The notes below the pieces were generated by a model. The model was not told where the DNA came from. It did not search any database and saw nothing but the letters and a program-made list of their open reading frames with translations. The position numbers were made by a program, and so were the translations under genes. Of a stretch of 59,577 nucleotides of DNA, positions 18,601-26,526 are shown one piece after another (position 1 is the stretch's first letter; every line of letters begins with the position of its first letter). The stretch comes from Corallococcus carmarthensis (GTDB lineage Bacteria > Myxococcota > Myxococcia > Myxococcales > Myxococcaceae): assembly GCF_003611695.1 (NCBI RefSeq), contig NZ_RAWE01000041.1, positions 1 to 59,577 on the forward strand, in the 5' to 3' direction.

Positions 18601-19934
18601 GGTTCGATGGCAGCGTGCTGCCCACCTTGGAGAACGTGTATCCAGGGATCCGTGCGCTCAACATCCACAACAACCGCTTCTCGGTCTACTACGTAGGCGT
18701 CCAGCTCGGGCCATTCCTCAAGCCGAATGACGAGGAAAGCAGTCCGCCCGTGGTGAGCATGGTGGGCGTCGCGGTGACGGCGAACGTCTTCCGCGATGTC
18801 TCCGTGGGGGTCGCCTGCACGCTCAGCGCTCCACCCCCCTGGGAGGGGGAGCAGGGCGTGCACCTTCAGCGGCTGCGCATCCTGGACAACCAGATTGACG
18901 CCGCGGTCGGTGTGCTCGCGCTGGGGAGCGACGTGGCCGTGCGGGGCAACACCGTGCGCGGCCAGCAGGCGATCGTCATCGACGACGTGCTCGGCGTTCC
19001 AATGCTCAAGGCGAGGCAGATTGGCCTCTACCTGTCCGACGGCGGGTACCTTGCCGTCCAGGACAACGTCATCTCGCTGATCGCGCTGTCGCCGCTCGAA
19101 GAGGGCGGGAGCGTGGGCATCCTGCTCTACGAGCGTTGGACCGAAGGCGAGCGCGAAGACATCCAGGTCCAGGACAACACCGTGACCGCGTCGGTTCCGT
19201 TCTGGGCCGCCGCTGGCGAGACGGGCGCTGGGACGCACCGGCTCCTCCTGGAGGCGAATCGCTTCACCGGGCTTGGATGCAGGAGCGAGCAGCTCTTCGA
19301 CTCCACCGTGCGGAGCAATTCCTTCACGGGCGGGCTCCGGATCTTGAACTCGGGCAACAACGTCGTGTCCGGCAACCGGCTGGAGGCGCCCCAGACCAGC
19401 CACATCGCGCTCGGTATCACCCAGGCGTGGGGGGAATGGCAAATCGAGGACAACCGCGCCGAGGGGAGCATCGTGCTCACTCCGTACGTGTACACATCCG
19501 GCAAAGTGGCGAGCACGTCCCCGCGCTTCATCGAGTCCATGCAGCAGTGGGTCGACCCGGCGAACGGGGTCGCCAGGGGGACCGTCTCCGTCATGGATGC
19601 CCAGTCGGTCGTCCAGCCCTATCTGAAGGCGCTCGCCGTGGGCACCCTCGACAAGGAGAACGCGTACCAGGCGCAGGTGGAGGGGAACTGGGCGACGTTG
19701 GACCTGGTCATCGGCTGGCCGAACGTGACCGTCAAGTCGTTGCACGACACGTATCCGGGAGCAGTCGCGGAAGCGAACTCGGGGATCCAGATCGTGGGCA
19801 ACCGGGCCGGCGGCATGCTCATCACGAACACGTACGGCCGGCTCGTGTTCGCGAACAACTACGCGGTGGACTTCAACATCCCGGCATGGAGCCAGACCGG
19901 GGCCATCACCGCTCCGAACTTCAACGCACCCTGA
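15687..19934 (+). CDS. DUF6519 / pectate-lyase-like beta-helix protein, candidate tail fibre or receptor-binding protein
   Basis: 1,415 residues, 53 bases after the previous gene, with a weak GAGAGAA site. The N-terminus MKGDFTRGHRPDARRKEKYRRVLLQEGRLVLDSDVAASVDAAD is a DUF6519 signature found in contractile-tail loci. Residues ~550-610 form a helical linker (VQEALDELYEKEDGG), then DTARIQKAIDDAVDGGTLCLERGIYRIHGTLNVVGKRVMLAGC (~630-675) opens a right-handed beta-helix like pectate-lyase or phage depolymerase modules. The helix continues to ~1,390 with repeats of the form 'I-DN-I', 'V-GN-V', 'I--NRA'. No catalytic motif can be assigned by eye, so enzyme versus adhesin is open. Its place after gpI suggests the Afp13-type fibre role. 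Confidence 0.7.
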   Translation: MKGDFTRGHRPDARRKEKYRRVLLQEGRLVLDSDVAASVDAADTLLRDLASDVGCEQGSPNLGYLATPGPLLAVFETLDGVTLPAPGGTFVAYRDYGAKYHERFPSLYVGAKVAGGFVSIHARRKLGKARYPKVRLWLRANASVEVKIQGVSAGTVAANDATHFKFYDVQVPAGAPSEYDTFEIGFSAAGASNEAWLGFIEGFEAATKAPLFSYTRGRYYLQGLAVESADDGMFWESTFPTSKGFASGDTTPAAGSYVVAYLEGWERLITRIEDGGILEQALGGVLDTTVRSKAVGQVKLAVFAIDGTNPLTGMDDVPAAFANVDAGTGKLKLTTKVAPDNLDPCAIPEAGGYTGADNRFYRFEVHKGGELGNVEIKWSKNNGSDVFAVAAVANTLQSLTLAPGAEVKDGDLIELVDETDDLGDAAPAQVALGTKSFKAAQRSAGQLFYAETTATSGQLKLRDPVTRLPVNVPGDFANKVQAPRKARVWHGLLVTKPKTLADPPVTVFDLGDGITIELSGAAFRPGDYWQHEARKIKDNQNGPWQESPHGPERLFAPLALFQYTGETAPLLLVRWYDHQYSALCELNADDIAYDGGKVGTDADTVQEALDELYEKEDGGCCDVSLSPSEGQADDTARIQKAIDDAVDGGTLCLERGIYRIHGTLNVVGKRVMLAGCPHATLLGLGGDAPVFYVHGDACLTLRDLLVFARDTSGPIVQLTLSGDPPGGEGSEKVVLTRLRLERSALVHPGIDGIAIRVAKPELPVLKPGVVTPFVLYPDARGGTSIHAEDSILLSTWGVLAEYVFEAELVESVVVFEKAGLYAKTVGSLRLRGTSFQGWFDQNRRKALAESMDEELEKAVTKILESDVRYFSGDSVGVAVGGLEYGRSVIERCALFCGTPVFLGYTYDFESIGNDYVGSSMSVRIDYLLRGRMSGDRFTGYDPAGLWLPWVADSVDIEGCSFTGQRGILCAAGFDGSVLPTLENVYPGIRALNIHNNRFSVYYVGVQLGPFLKPNDEESSPPVVSMVGVAVTANVFRDVSVGVACTLSAPPPWEGEQGVHLQRLRILDNQIDAAVGVLALGSDVAVRGNTVRGQQAIVIDDVLGVPMLKARQIGLYLSDGGYLAVQDNVISLIALSPLEEGGSVGILLYERWTEGEREDIQVQDNTVTASVPFWAAAGETGAGTHRLLLEANRFTGLGCRSEQLFDSTVRSNSFTGGLRILNSGNNVVSGNRLEAPQTSHIALGITQAWGEWQIEDNRAEGSIVLTPYVYTSGKVASTSPRFIESMQQWVDPANGVARGTVSVMDAQSVVQPYLKALAVGTLDKENAYQAQVEGNWATLDLVIGWPNVTVKSLHDTYPGAVAEANSGIQIVGNRAGGMLITNTYGRLVFANNYAVDFNIPAWSQTGAITAPNFNAP

Positions 19935-19951
19935 TCAGGAGGACGCGCTTC

Positions 19952-20455
19952 ATGCGACCCACGCAGAACATGAAGAAGGTCTTGAGGCCCCCCGAGGGCA
20001 GCGACAAGCGCCCCCAACTGCCCGCGCCCAATGCCCCCGGCGCTCAAGTGACCGCGCGGCGCAAACAGCTGGAGCTGAAGCTCAAGTCGATTCGTGAGCT
20101 CACGGGCAGCGCCATGCTGACGCAGACGATGACCGCCGGACGGGAGCTCATCCAGGAGCTCGCGAAGGCCGCGCTGCAGGGCAAGAAGGAGGATCCGCAG
20201 TCCCAGCCGGGCTCCACCGTTCCGGCCAATCTCCCGGCGAAACCGCCCACCAAGGCGGAGGCCGCGAAGATCGAGGAGGCGGAGCGCAAGGCGCTGGAGG
20301 CCTGGAAGGGCTTCGAGAAGGACTCGCAGGAGCGGCTCGCGCTCCGCATCCGCCGGGGTGAGGCGACGCTGCGGGCCCTGACCGCCTATCAGTCCGCCCG
20401 TGCTCGCGGGCTCGGCGGGCCGAAGAACCTGCCGCGGAAGCCGGAGAAGGGCTGA
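19952..20455 (+). CDS. Small helical protein preceding the effector, function unknown
   Basis: 167 residues; ATG at 19952 is chosen because AGGAGG lies at 19937-19942, ten bases upstream, while the longer in-frame opening overlaps the fibre gene. The N-terminal ~30 residues are Pro-rich and basic; residues ~33-70 (QVTARRKQLELKLKSIRELTGSAMLTQTMTAGRELIQELAKAALQG) and ~100-150 (AEAAKIEEAERKALEAWKGFEKDSQERLALRIRRGEATLRALTAYQSARARG) are amphipathic helix or coiled coil. No signal peptide. It ends six bases before the GTG of the giant DUF4157 gene, so it could be a loading adaptor or chaperone for that protein, or a minor tail component. Neither role can be shown from sequence. Confidence 0.6.
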   Translation: MRPTQNMKKVLRPPEGSDKRPQLPAPNAPGAQVTARRKQLELKLKSIRELTGSAMLTQTMTAGRELIQELAKAALQGKKEDPQSQPGSTVPANLPAKPPTKAEAAKIEEAERKALEAWKGFEKDSQERLALRIRRGEATLRALTAYQSARARGLGGPKNLPRKPEKG

Positions 20456-20461
20456 CGGCGG

Positions 20462-23400
20462 GTGGGACAGCCGGCCTCAAAGACTCCGGCGCTTGCGAGT
20501 GCGCCGACCACGGCGGCCCCCGCTTCAAGGGCCGCTGAGTCCGCCGGTGTGTCCCACGCGGCCGAGCCGGGTTTCTCGGGTGGCAGTCCTCTCGGCCCCT
20601 CGACCCGGTCGCGGATGGAGGGTGCCTTTGGACGCTCGTTCGACGGGGTGCGCGTGCACACCGATGCGCGCGCGTCGGGCTTCGCCGCGGAGCACCAGGC
20701 CGAGGCCGTCACCACCGGACAGGACATCGCGTTCGGGACGTCGAAGTACCGCCCCGGCACCGAGGGCGGCGACAGGCTGCTCGCGCATGAACTCACCCAC
20801 GTCGTGCAGCAGGGCAACTCCGCGCGGGGCGCACCGCAGGCCAAGAGCGAGGTCTCCACTCCGAACGAGCCAGCCGAGATGCAGGCCGACGCGGCCGCCT
20901 CACGGGTGGTGTCGGGACAGCCGGCCGGCGTCACGGCGGGAGGATATTCGTGGTCGACGCGCAATCGGCTGATGCGCAAGGCGCTGTCCGGCGCGGGCGC
21001 ACCGGGCATGAGCGTGCCGGTGCCGGTGCCGGGCAAGGCCGCGGAGACCGCCGGGCCGACGGAGGCGAAAACCGACAACGGCACGGAGGTCACGGGCGGG
21101 CCGCCAGGGAAGAAGCGGAAGAAGCCAGAGGAGGCCGGGGCGGAGGCGGAAGCAGGCGAAGCCGCGAGAGCGCAGGAGAAGGCGCCTGGAGAAGAAGGCG
21201 CCGGCACGGAAGGGAAGACGGCGGAGGCGCGGCAGGCAGGCGTGGAAGAACCCGCACCCGTTCGGAAGAAGCTGGAAGGGAAGCAGGGCCCCGGAGCGGT
21301 CGTGGGTGGTGGCCTCGCCGGAAGGCTCGCGCAGTCGCTGCGAGCGAAGGAGACCCGGGGAGAGGAGAAGCCCGCGCTGTCGCCCGGCGCGAACGAGGCG
21401 CTTCGGGAAGCAGCGGAGTCCGGCAAGGCGCCCGGATCCGCCGGGACGAAGAAGGAGGAGGGCAAGGCCGGTGACGCCAAGGCGGCCGGACTCCTGGCTC
21501 CTGAAGGAAAGGCTCCCGGTGAAGTGGCCCGGCCGCGTGAGACGAAGCCCGCGGGTGAGGCTGGCCAGGAGAAAGCGCTGGTTGAAGCGAAGGCCGGTGT
21601 CGCCGGGAAGGAGCCAGGCGCGCCTGTCGAAGGCAAGGCCGAGGCGAAGGACAAGGGCGCCAAGGGCAAGGATGCAAAGGGCGCGGAGGCAGAGGGCGCG
21701 GGGGCGGCTGAGAAGGGCGCCGAGGGTGCAGCAGGGCCAGGGAAGAAGCTGGCAGGGCCCGAGAGTGAAAAGGCCCTCGCGGGAGAGAAGGAAGAGGGCG
21801 CGGGGAAGGGCAAGGGCGGTGACGCGAGCGCGAAGGCCGAGGGCCAGGCCAAGGCGCGGCAGGGTGTCCCCGGGGATGTGAAGAAGGCCCTCGACGGCGC
21901 GAACGAGAAGGGCCTGGCGGGTGCCTCACCGGCGACAGCGGAACGCGAGCCTGCGGCGGCTGGTGGCGGAGGAGGAGGCGGCGGTGGCGGTGGTGGCGGA
22001 GAGGGAGGTTCCGAATCCCCCGAGGCACAGGCCACCGAGGAGAAGGTCGACGCGCAGCAGCCCGAGGAAGAGAAGGTCGCCGAGGCGCAACAAGATCAGG
22101 AGGCCTCCGAGGGTGGAGGCGGCGGCGGAGTCGAAGCGGAGGCCGAGGGGGACGGCGGAGCGGAGGCGGTGGAAGGCGCGGGAGGTGCCAGCGCGGAGGC
22201 GGTGAGTGGTGGCGGCGAGGGATCCGCCGAGCCAGCCAGCTCCGAGAGCGCCGGACTGGAGTCACCCAGCGGCGATGCCGTGGAGAAGGGGCCCACCGAA
22301 CAGCAGGTCGAAGCGAAGGAGTCCGCGGCGGCGGCGGAGACGAACAGGGAGGTCGACGAACAGAAGAAGGCCGATGCCGAAGAGGAGCAGGCGCCGGAAC
22401 CGGCTCCCGAGAGCGCGGGCCCCGAAGAGGGGGGACTCTCGCCAGCGGAGCAGGGCGCGGCGACGGCGTCCGTGAGCGAGGACACGGGCGGCGGTGCAGG
22501 AGCGGTTGCCGGTGGCGGTGGCGGTGGTGGCGCCATTCCAGACAAGCCAGCGCCGGCCGTGCCCGATGTATCCGGCAGCGAGCCCAAGGCCGGGCTAGCG
22601 TCGCTCAAGGGACAGGCCCCCATGGCCATCCAGGGTGCGCTCGGCGGCGTCTCCCAGGCGGTCTCCACGGCCGTCGGCGACAAGAAGCAGGCGCTCGCCG
22701 CGAACCCACCCACGCGCGCGGCCTCCTCCGGCATGCCCGGCAAGAAGGGCACGGCGCGGCTCGGTCTCGACGGTGGAGGCAAGGGCGGCAAGAAGGCCGA
22801 CAAGGTGACGGAAGGCGCCGCGGTCGAGACGCCTGCCGCCGAGCCCGTGCCGGAAGCGCCGGCCCCCGCCGTCAACGCGGTGACCGCCCCCGCGACGAGT
22901 GGCGGTGGCGAAGGGGAGATGTCACAGCAGGACGCGGACCGGATGGGGTCCGCGGTCGACAACATGCCCACCTCGGATCCGGAGGTGAGCACGAGCGCGG
23001 GCCCGCCGCCCACGCTGGCGCTCGACGGGAACGCGGATCCGGCGCAGGTCACGGCCCAGCGCGTGAAGATGGATCATGCCGTGGCGGCCGCGCACGACAC
23101 GGGCAAGGCCGACGCGCAAAAGCCGATGGGGGAGAACGAGATTGCTCCCCAGGAAACCCACGAGACGCTCGCCGCGAACGTGCCGGCCAGCGGAGCGGCC
23201 GCGGGCGGGGGCCCCGCGGGTGGAGGTGGCGGCTCCGACGCGGAGGCCGCGTCGATCATCGCCCAGGAGAAGAGCCAGGGAGAGATCGACGCCGCGGTCG
23301 AAAAGGGCCAGGGCGACATGGCCCAGGAGGAGGCGAAGGAACAGGAGGCCTCCGCGGCGGAGACCCAGCGCACCGAGGAGCTGGCGGCCCAGGCGGAGTC

Positions 23401-25906
23401 GGATGCCGCGGCGGAGCAGGAGTCTGAGAAGGCCGCCGCCCAGGGCGAGGTCGCGAAGAAGCGCGGCGAGTGGAACGAGGAGCAGCAGGCCGCCGTCGAC
23501 AAGAGCACCACCGAGGCCGACACCCAGCAGGAAGAGGCCGCGGCGAAGGTCGAGACCGAGAAGACCCAGGCCGACGAGAGCGCCGGAAAAACCATCTCCG
23601 AGGGTGAGGAGAAGGCCCAGAAGGCCAAGGAGGAAGGAGAGGCCAAGGCCGAGCGGGAGAAGGCCAAGGCGAAGGAGGAGTCGAGCGGCTTCTTCGGCTG
23701 GCTCGCGTCGAAGGCGAAGGCGTTCTTCAACAAGATCAAGGAGGCCGTGAAGAGCGTCATGAGGGCGCTCCGCGCGGCGGTCAAGGCGGCCATCGAGGCG
23801 GCGAAGAAGGCCGCGGTCGCGCTGATCGAAAAGGCGCGGCAGGCGGTGGTCGCGGCCATCCGTTTCGCGGGGGACGCGCTGATCGCGATCAGCGACGTGG
23901 CGCTCGCCGCGTTCCCGGAGCTCAAGGCGAAGTTCCAGGGCGCCGTCCGCCAGACCGTCCAGGACGCCGAGGACACGGTCAACAAGATCGCCGACGGGCT
24001 GAAGAAGGGCGTCACGAAGCTGCTCGACGCGCTCGGCGAGTTCCTCGACAAGGCGCTGGGGCTCCTCGAGAAGGGGCTGCTCGCCGCCGTGGATGCGGTC
24101 GCCGCCGTGGTGGACTCGGCGATCAAGGCGGCGGAGGCCGTCGCCAAGGCGCTGGGGACGTTCCTCGCGCTCATCAAGGACATCGCGGCGGGCCCGGGTC
24201 AGTGGATTTCGAACCTGGGCGCCGCGGTCGTCGACGGCATCAAGAACCACCTGGTGAAGGCCATGAAGTCGGCCATCAGCGAGTGGTTCAAGAGCAAGGT
24301 CGAGGAGGTGCTGGGCATCCCCATCGACCTCATGAAGGCGCTCTTCACGGGCGGCTTCAACCTGGAGGCCATCGGGAAGATGGCCTGGGAGGCGCTCAAG
24401 ACCGCCGTCCCGGGCATCCTCATCCAGCTGCTGATCGAGAAGCTGGTGGCGATGATCGTGCCCGCCGCGGGCGCGGTGATGGCCATCATCGAAGGCATCC
24501 AGGCGGCGTGGGGCGCGGTCAGCCGGATCATCGCGGCCATCGACTCCTTCATCACGTTCCTGAAGGCGGTGAAGGGCGGAGGCGCCGGCCCTCAGTTCGC
24601 GACCGCGGTGGCGGCGGGTGCCGTGGCGGTGATCGACTTCGTCGCCAACTGGCTGCTCAAGCGCCTCATGAAGCCGGCGAAGAAGGTGTCCGGCAAGCTG
24701 GCTGCGATTGCAAAGAAGATCCTGGCCAAGATCAAGAAGGCGCTCAAGAAGGTCGGGAAGAAGCTCAAGAAGGTCTTCAAGAAAGCCGGCCAGAAGCTCA
24801 AGAAGCTGAAGGAGAAGCTCTTCGGCAAGAAGAAGAAGGGCAAAGGCAAGGACAAGAAGAAGGACAAGGACAAGAAGAAGAAGGAGCAGATCGAGAAGGC
24901 ATTGCGCGAGGTTCCTCCCAAGGTCAGGGCGCTCGTCGCCAGACGGCCACGGAAGCTCATGCTCACGATGCAGCTCCTGAAGCTCAAATTCCAATACCGC
25001 CTCAAGAAGCTGGCCATCAGTGGCAGCCGTCCCAACTTCACCATCTCGGGTTTCATCAACCCGCCGCTGCCCGACGAAAAGATCTTCGGGGTGGATTCAC
25101 ACAAGTTCCTCAAGGCGGTCCAGCTCGTCGCGCAGAAGTGGGCGAGGAAGCGCAAGGCGGAAGAGCGCAAGCCGGATGAGGATTTGATGTCCATGCCGCA
25201 ATTCGGAGTCGAGTCCCGCGGCTTTGGAAAGCATGGCGTCCATAACGCCGGCATGGCGGGCACGGAGCCGATCTCCTTCGAGACGAAGGGGAGCCTGACG
25301 CTCATTCCTGGCGTGGAGAAGCCGCGCTCGTATGGCGCGATGACGGCTGAGCTCGAGAAGTTGAGCGCGGAGGATCGCGACAAGTTTGGATCCCTGCTCG
25401 CACAGCTCGTCAAGAGCAAGCGCGCGGACGCCAACGTGGCGGGGCTGGGTGAGGTCTTCGGGACGATGTTTGTCTCAGAGCGGAAGCGACACTCGAAGAA
25501 CCTCGTCTACGCGCTCATGGCGGTCCAGACGATGGCCGCGGGAGGCGGGTCACCGGTGGAGGTGCTGAGCCCGAAGCAAGGGGAGGGCGGAGGCGTCTTC
25601 CCGCCAGCCTACAAGGGCGCGGTCCAGGGCCAGGGCGGCACGTCCAGGCTCGGGAACGACCCGAGCCAGGAGGGACTCGACAAGTGGTCCAGCAAGGAGA
25701 AGGCGAGGCAGGAGAAGCTGCCGCCTCACATGCAGACCGACCCGGAGAAGACGTTCGCCGAGGCGTATCGCCGGGAAGTGGAGCAAATCAAACGGTGGGC
25801 CAAGGCGGCGGGGCTGGACGACAAGGTCTTCAACAAGGATATGTCTGCCGAAGAGATCGCCGATATCATCGAGGGTGCTCTCGCGAGCTACTTCTCAAAG
25901 GGATGA
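20462..25906 (+). CDS. DUF4157 (eCIS core domain) giant protein, candidate injected effector/toxin
   Basis: 1,814 residues from a GTG six bases after the previous stop. DUF4157 spans ~50-117: RMEGAFGRSFDGVRVHTDARASGFA, ITFGT-like DIAFGTSKYRPGT and the metalloprotease-like HELTHVVQQ (HExxH at 109-113). DUF4157 marks many eCIS cargo proteins. Residues ~120-900 are low complexity (Glu/Ala/Gly/Lys) with a run of 13 glycines near 502-514. Residues ~920-1070 form an acidic coiled coil. From ~1073 (SSGFFGWLASKAKAFFNKIKE) to ~1400 come amphipathic and hydrophobic helices (IPGILIQLLIEKLVAMIVPAAGAVMAII-like), then a very basic stretch (~1427-1479). The last ~335 residues form a compact, non-repetitive domain with no fold I recognise, probably the toxic module. 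Architecture resembles polymorphic toxins. Confidence 0.75.
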   Translation: MGQPASKTPALASAPTTAAPASRAAESAGVSHAAEPGFSGGSPLGPSTRSRMEGAFGRSFDGVRVHTDARASGFAAEHQAEAVTTGQDIAFGTSKYRPGTEGGDRLLAHELTHVVQQGNSARGAPQAKSEVSTPNEPAEMQADAAASRVVSGQPAGVTAGGYSWSTRNRLMRKALSGAGAPGMSVPVPVPGKAAETAGPTEAKTDNGTEVTGGPPGKKRKKPEEAGAEAEAGEAARAQEKAPGEEGAGTEGKTAEARQAGVEEPAPVRKKLEGKQGPGAVVGGGLAGRLAQSLRAKETRGEEKPALSPGANEALREAAESGKAPGSAGTKKEEGKAGDAKAAGLLAPEGKAPGEVARPRETKPAGEAGQEKALVEAKAGVAGKEPGAPVEGKAEAKDKGAKGKDAKGAEAEGAGAAEKGAEGAAGPGKKLAGPESEKALAGEKEEGAGKGKGGDASAKAEGQAKARQGVPGDVKKALDGANEKGLAGASPATAEREPAAAGGGGGGGGGGGGGEGGSESPEAQATEEKVDAQQPEEEKVAEAQQDQEASEGGGGGGVEAEAEGDGGAEAVEGAGGASAEAVSGGGEGSAEPASSESAGLESPSGDAVEKGPTEQQVEAKESAAAAETNREVDEQKKADAEEEQAPEPAPESAGPEEGGLSPAEQGAATASVSEDTGGGAGAVAGGGGGGGAIPDKPAPAVPDVSGSEPKAGLASLKGQAPMAIQGALGGVSQAVSTAVGDKKQALAANPPTRAASSGMPGKKGTARLGLDGGGKGGKKADKVTEGAAVETPAAEPVPEAPAPAVNAVTAPATSGGGEGEMSQQDADRMGSAVDNMPTSDPEVSTSAGPPPTLALDGNADPAQVTAQRVKMDHAVAAAHDTGKADAQKPMGENEIAPQETHETLAANVPASGAAAGGGPAGGGGGSDAEAASIIAQEKSQGEIDAAVEKGQGDMAQEEAKEQEASAAETQRTEELAAQAESDAAAEQESEKAAAQGEVAKKRGEWNEEQQAAVDKSTTEADTQQEEAAAKVETEKTQADESAGKTISEGEEKAQKAKEEGEAKAEREKAKAKEESSGFFGWLASKAKAFFNKIKEAVKSVMRALRAAVKAAIEAAKKAAVALIEKARQAVVAAIRFAGDALIAISDVALAAFPELKAKFQGAVRQTVQDAEDTVNKIADGLKKGVTKLLDALGEFLDKALGLLEKGLLAAVDAVAAVVDSAIKAAEAVAKALGTFLALIKDIAAGPGQWISNLGAAVVDGIKNHLVKAMKSAISEWFKSKVEEVLGIPIDLMKALFTGGFNLEAIGKMAWEALKTAVPGILIQLLIEKLVAMIVPAAGAVMAIIEGIQAAWGAVSRIIAAIDSFITFLKAVKGGGAGPQFATAVAAGAVAVIDFVANWLLKRLMKPAKKVSGKLAAIAKKILAKIKKALKKVGKKLKKVFKKAGQKLKKLKEKLFGKKKKGKGKDKKKDKDKKKKEQIEKALREVPPKVRALVARRPRKLMLTMQLLKLKFQYRLKKLAISGSRPNFTISGFINPPLPDEKIFGVDSHKFLKAVQLVAQKWARKRKAEERKPDEDLMSMPQFGVESRGFGKHGVHNAGMAGTEPISFETKGSLTLIPGVEKPRSYGAMTAELEKLSAEDRDKFGSLLAQLVKSKRADANVAGLGEVFGTMFVSERKRHSKNLVYALMAVQTMAAGGGSPVEVLSPKQGEGGGVFPPAYKGAVQGQGGTSRLGNDPSQEGLDKWSSKEKARQEKLPPHMQTDPEKTFAEAYRREVEQIKRWAKAAGLDDKVFNKDMSAEEIADIIEGALASYFSKG

Positions 25907-25913
25907 GGCACGG

Positions 25914-26471
25914 ATGCGCACCATGATCCTCAAAGAGGCTGTCGGGCGGGAACGGATGGGGGAGGTCATGAGCAAGCTGGGCCTCGCGCTCGCCAAGGAC
26001 GAGACGGTCGAGCAGATGGCCTGGCAGATCTGGATGACCTCCGACCGCCAGAGCGCTGTGCACGCCATCGATGACTTCGTGACGAAGGTCCGCTACCTCT
26101 CCATCCGCGGAAAGAAGGAGGGCGCGCTCGCGAAGCAGTTGGCGGAGGGCCTCCCCGTCTGGACCCGCGATGACCTGCTCAAGCACGCGCTCGAACTTCT
26201 CCGGAAGGGCTCGGATGAGGACAGGCAGCGAGCCGCCTTCGAGGTGGCGGCGGAGATGGACGAGTACGATGCCGCCTCCGCGGGCGTCCTGACCGCGTTC
26301 ATCAAGATGGACGAGCCGGGCATCCGTCTGGCCGGAGCCCGTGCCTTGCGCACCCGGCCGTGGACGACCTTTCGCAGCACCGCGGAGCAGCTCTCCGCGG
26401 ACCCGGAGCCGGAAGTCGCCGCCATCGGGAAGGAGATGCTGGCGCGAATCCAGGAGCTGCATGGGCAGTAA
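25914..26471 (+). CDS. Helical protein following the effector, possible immunity or accessory protein
   Basis: 185 residues from ATG 25914, eight bases after the effector stop (ATG 25923 is an alternative, three codons later). It is all-helical: MGEVMSKLGLALAKDETVEQMAWQIW, then AVHAIDDFVTKVRYLS, and three to four helix pairs resembling HEAT/ARM repeats (LLRKGSDEDRQRAAFEVAAEMDEY, ASAGVLTAFIKMDEPGIRLAGARALRT, EVAAIGKEMLARIQELHG). No signal peptide or membrane segment, so cytoplasmic. A short gene directly 3' of a polymorphic toxin is commonly its immunity gene, and helical-repeat folds are known among such proteins; here this is inference from position. It ends the + strand operon; the next gene is convergent 55 bases away. 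Confidence 0.6.
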   Translation: MRTMILKEAVGRERMGEVMSKLGLALAKDETVEQMAWQIWMTSDRQSAVHAIDDFVTKVRYLSIRGKKEGALAKQLAEGLPVWTRDDLLKHALELLRKGSDEDRQRAAFEVAAEMDEYDAASAGVLTAFIKMDEPGIRLAGARALRTRPWTTFRSTAEQLSADPEPEVAAIGKEMLARIQELHGQ

Positions 26472-26526
26472 GCCCTGCGTGCCTTCGGGGACGCGGGGCT
26501 GCCTGTCAGCCCTGACCGGAGGCCCG

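Noticed and set aside
22096-24994. Long minus-strand frames opposite the DUF4157 gene, Leu- or Pro/Ser-rich
   Set aside because: They are complements of Glu/Ala/Lys codons in low-complexity sequence; composition explains the open frames.
1-26471. Type VI secretion system
   Set aside because: No TssJ/L/M membrane genes, no ClpV, hub and spike not VgrG-like in one chain, and a Pvc15-type ATPase with DUF4255 terminator is present, which fits eCIS.
1-26471. Complete prophage
   Set aside because: No capsid, portal, terminase, integrase or lysis genes in the window; only tail-type genes.
26472-26526. Terminator between convergent effector-operon and lipoprotein genes (GCGTGCC/GGGGACGC)
   Set aside because: The stem has mismatches and no T run on either strand; not supported.
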